A stretch of 14,172 nt of DNA, from positions 1 through 14,172 of the forward strand of contig JAQVUQ010000023.1 in NCBI GenBank assembly GCA_028699365.1, read 5' to 3'. This stretch comes from UBA5359 sp028699365 [NCBI: bacterium]. GTDB lineage: Bacteria > UBP13 > UBA5359. Below the pieces are notes generated by a model that saw nothing but the letters and a program-made list of their open reading frames with translations, was not told where the DNA came from and did no database searches. The position numbers were made by a program, and so were the translations under genes. Shown piece after piece: positions 11,761 through 14,172 of the stretch. Each line of letters begins with the position of its first letter. Position 1 is the first letter of the stretch.

Positions 11761-13809
11761 CTATCGGACCGACGATATACGCTTCAGATCCTTAAAAAAT
11801 ATTCTTGCTCCATTATCATGCGGAGCATTTTTCGACAGAAAACCGGCCTCCTCTTCGGCCAAAGCCATGTTGCCGGCATTAAGCCCGGCTGTGCCCCTCA
11901 GAACATGCGCTCTTATATATCCGGGGCTTACATAAACAGCCCTCTCCAGAAGAGTGAGCGCCTGTCCATACTCGCCACGCTGCATCAGCATTGCAGCGAG
12001 ATTGGCAAGATTGACGGCATAATTAGGATCCTGAGATACGCTTTGCACATAATACTCCATAGCTTTATCATAATCACCCAACCGGTGGTAACATACCGCC
12101 GTCAGATTGAGAAGGGATTCGGAATTATCATAGTTGACCTGAGCCCGCCCGGCATATTTTACAGCCGATCTGAGCAATTCGTCCCTCTCGCCGCCGGCTC
12201 TCAACCCGGCCAGATTATAGCTGTATTGGCTGAGAGAATACCAGCCCCGGCCATAAGACGGCAAGTACTCCATAGCCTGCTTGCCATACTGCAAGGCATT
12301 TTCATAGCGAAGCATCGCCGTTTCGTTTTCAGCCAGCTTGATATACCTGGAACACATATAGGTCCTGTAAACGGAAACACCGTTGAAAGAGATATAAGCG
12401 ATCAACAGGAAGATAAGCGCCAGGCCGGATAAGTCGGCGAACAACCGCCGCCACGGCATGCCGGCAGCTTCTACATCATCGTCCGGCAGCGTAGAGCCGT
12501 CCTGAACCCGGCGCATGATCTCGACCAGCCCCAGAAAGAGATAGAAGTAGACGTAAGTGGGCAGGATATCGAAATTCGTCAGATTATGAGCCATTACGGC
12601 AGCAAAAGACGCTCCCAGAGCCGTCGCCAGAGCGGTATATCCCGGCGACGGGCGTTCTGCAACCATTTTCAGAATATACCCGGCTGCAAGAAGGATTATG
12701 GCTGCATAGACAGCCAGTCCGATAATACCGTAATTCGCCAGAAAAGCCAGGTAATTATTATGCGGGTTATCGTAATTCAGTCCCTGTTCCAGCCTGGCAA
12801 GCTGTGCTGATTTCAACGGTGTAAAAGCCACTCTGAAAGCCTCATGACCGGATCCCACGACAGGCGATTGCTTCACCAGAGAGAGCGTATCCCTCCACAG
12901 CAGAAGCCTGACCTTGCCGCTAAACGGATCGGAAGCACGCTCTATCAGACCGTCCTTCAAGCCCAGGGCCCACAAAGAAGCTACGACCGTGATCACCAGA
13001 ACAAGGGTTACGGCGGCAATCCTGATCCATAAGAGCCGTCTGCCTGAACGCTCGACTGCACCTCTGATATACAGAATGGAGAACACCACCATGCCGGCAA
13101 CGACACCCAGCCAGGCACCTCTGGTGTAAGTGAGAATTATAGCCAGTAGAGTTATCATGAACATACTCGCATAAGCGATCTTGCCGGCATTACGTTTTGT
13201 GTAAAGGAACAGTCCTGCATTCATGAACAGAGGATATAGCAGCAGGTTGGCCAGAAATTCCGGGTTGCCCATAGTGGAGTAAATCCTATCGCCGAAGGAA
13301 GCAACAAAACCTACCTGTGCAGGCATGAATTTCTGTAATATCCCGTATAGAGAAACCACCGTGCCTGTCACGACAAAGACTTTAATGATCCCGACAGCCT
13401 GTTCCATTCTGTAAGCAGAGCCGGTAATTACCCAATAAAGAGCTATGAGACTGATCATGGTCAGCGTGCCGATACCCCTGGCACCACTGCCGTACCAGGA
13501 AACATGGGGATTAACAGACAGGATGGTGGATAAGATAACGCTTCCTATCTGCAGCAACAGGAGAATCGACATGGGTGATTTCAACAGCTTAAACGGATCA
13601 CCCTCCGTATATAACCGGGAACGAAGAAAGAATAACACCACCGTAAATGATGCCGCCGGAGAAAAAAGCCCCCAGAACAACAGCAGCTTAGGTATCTGGT
13701 AATTGCCCAGCAATCCTTTCGAATATACCAATGGAATACCTATTATCAGCAGATAAAGAGAGCAGACGACCCACCGGCTAAATGTGCCCGGTTTCAACAA
13801 TGTATCCAT
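11761..13809 (-). CDS. O-antigen ligase/polymerase-like membrane protein (Wzy_C) with C-terminal TPR domain
   Basis: The 682-residue protein has about ten or more membrane segments in its first 470 residues and the Wzy_C/O-antigen ligase pattern: TYTRGAWLG (228-236), VRLLLWRDTLSLVKQSPVVG (301-320) with GSGHEAF, and NPHNNYLAFLANYGIIGL (348-365). Such enzymes move or polymerise lipid-linked glycans onto lipid A, polysaccharide or protein acceptors outside the cytoplasmic membrane. After a last membrane segment (about 452-475) come TPR repeats in roughly the last 190 residues (for example AVCYHRLGDYDKAMEYYVQS), probably extracytoplasmic. ATG 13809 is preferred (GGGGGCGG upstream); the frame also opens at TTG 13860, which has no ribosome site. 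It follows pilT by 60 bp, which allows a role in glycosylating pilin or another surface product; that is inference. Confidence 0.85.
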   Translation of the reverse strand: MDTLLKPGTFSRWVVCSLYLLIIGIPLVYSKGLLGNYQIPKLLLFWGLFSPAASFTVVLFFLRSRLYTEGDPFKLLKSPMSILLLLQIGSVILSTILSVNPHVSWYGSGARGIGTLTMISLIALYWVITGSAYRMEQAVGIIKVFVVTGTVVSLYGILQKFMPAQVGFVASFGDRIYSTMGNPEFLANLLLYPLFMNAGLFLYTKRNAGKIAYASMFMITLLAIILTYTRGAWLGVVAGMVVFSILYIRGAVERSGRRLLWIRIAAVTLVLVITVVASLWALGLKDGLIERASDPFSGKVRLLLWRDTLSLVKQSPVVGSGHEAFRVAFTPLKSAQLARLEQGLNYDNPHNNYLAFLANYGIIGLAVYAAIILLAAGYILKMVAERPSPGYTALATALGASFAAVMAHNLTNFDILPTYVYFYLFLGLVEIMRRVQDGSTLPDDDVEAAGMPWRRLFADLSGLALIFLLIAYISFNGVSVYRTYMCSRYIKLAENETAMLRYENALQYGKQAMEYLPSYGRGWYSLSQYSYNLAGLRAGGERDELLRSAVKYAGRAQVNYDNSESLLNLTAVCYHRLGDYDKAMEYYVQSVSQDPNYAVNLANLAAMLMQRGEYGQALTLLERAVYVSPGYIRAHVLRGTAGLNAGNMALAEEEAGFLSKNAPHDNGARIFFKDLKRISSVR

Positions 13810-13869
13810 GGGATACAACCGCCCCCGAACAGCAAGAATTATATCTAAAATCTTTATCAAAGCAGAAGA

Positions 13870-14172
13870 TCAACCGTTCTTCCTCGTTTCTCTGAGAACA
13901 TCCTGCGTGCCGCTGCCGCTGAATATACCCCGCATATTCAGATCGAACTCTTTGGGGTTATCCGCCTTGGACAACGCTTCCTCATAAGTAACGATCTCCT
14001 GCCCGCAGAGTTCCACCAGAGACTGATTCAGCGTATGCATACCATGAAAAGCGCCCTTCTGTATCTCTCCGTATATAGTCCTGGCGGATGCTTCCTCAAG
14101 TATCATCTCTCTGATCGTGGGTGAAGCTATGAGTATCTCCGTAGCCGGAGCGCGTCCGCTGCCGTCCTTCCT
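13870..14172 (-). CDS. pilT: Type IV pilus retraction ATPase PilT, C-terminal part (cut by the window edge)
   Basis: Only the last 100 residues are present; the frame runs into the right edge, so the ATG at 14106 is internal. The sequence matches the C-terminal domain of PilT: GRAPATEILI (conserved as GR.AA.E.L), ASPTIREMIL, HGMHTLNQSLVEL (conserved GM.T.DQ.L) and ALSKADNPKEFDLNMRG near the end. PilT is a hexameric cytoplasmic ATPase that depolymerises type IV pili for twitching motility. Walker motifs would be outside the window, so PilT rather than a relative such as PilU cannot be fully settled. It is the first visible gene of the leftward gene run. Confidence 0.88.
   Translation of the reverse strand, partial: RKDGSGRAPATEILIASPTIREMILEEASARTIYGEIQKGAFHGMHTLNQSLVELCGQEIVTYEEALSKADNPKEFDLNMRGIFSGSGTQDVLRETRKNG

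Noticed and set aside
13810-13860. N-terminal extension of the O-antigen-ligase-like protein from TTG 13860
   Set aside because: No ribosome site precedes the TTG, whereas ATG 13809 has a purine-rich GGGGGCGG and gives a usual short cytoplasmic leader before the first membrane segment.

Overview
The window looks like a piece of a bacterial chromosome of roughly balanced GC, probably from an anaerobic or environmental lineage known mainly from metagenomes. Domain content (KamA-type radical SAM enzyme, KtrAB-type K+ uptake, MoxR/DUF58/transglutaminase cluster, type IV pilus PilT, AhpF-like thioredoxin reductase, scattered 7-8 bp minisatellites, a four-helix-bundle remnant) would suit Chloroflexota/Dehalococcoidia or a deltaproteobacterial-type lineage. 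I cannot fix the phylum. Apart from a partial BON-domain gene at the left edge, every gene lies on the minus strand, so transcription runs from right to left.

From the right edge leftwards: the C-terminal end of PilT (13870-14172); a membrane O-antigen-ligase-like protein with a TPR tail (11761-13809); a KtrB/TrkH and KtrA/TrkA potassium-uptake pair (10347-11711 and 9686-10336); a 232-bp element with 37-bp inverted ends and the dead remnant of a four-helix-bundle gene (9431-9662); an operon of MoxR ATPase, DUF58 protein, TgpA-like membrane transglutaminase and an Ogt-type DNA alkyltransferase (4499-9416); an ATP-grasp-like protein overlapping a lysine-2,3-aminomutase-family enzyme (1703-4232); and a thioredoxin reductase-like flavoprotein (671-1627) whose 3' end overlaps the convergent BON gene (1-720).

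The genes themselves are ordinary. What stands out is the repetitive DNA around and inside them. (a) A perfect 58-bp palindrome sits in frame inside the KamA-family gene, just after its Fe-S cysteine motif, and adds about 20 residues. (b) Two copies of a composite repeat (4173-4515 and 7008-7222), built of heptamer arrays, a small hairpin and shared unique sequence, fill two gene junctions. They supply the last codons and stop of the gene on one side and the start codon and first ~20 codons of the gene on the other. (c) A third, unrelated element with octamer ends carries the four-helix-bundle remnant. (d) The first 127 bases recur exactly at 352-478, which may mean a tandem BON repeat, an assembly breakpoint, or both.

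Functional links: MoxR, DUF58 and the transglutaminase form a widely conserved set with tight coupling (4-bp overlap between MoxR and DUF58). The KamA-like enzyme and the ATP-grasp-like protein overlap by 8 bp and probably act in one pathway, perhaps making and then ligating a beta-amino acid; that is inference.
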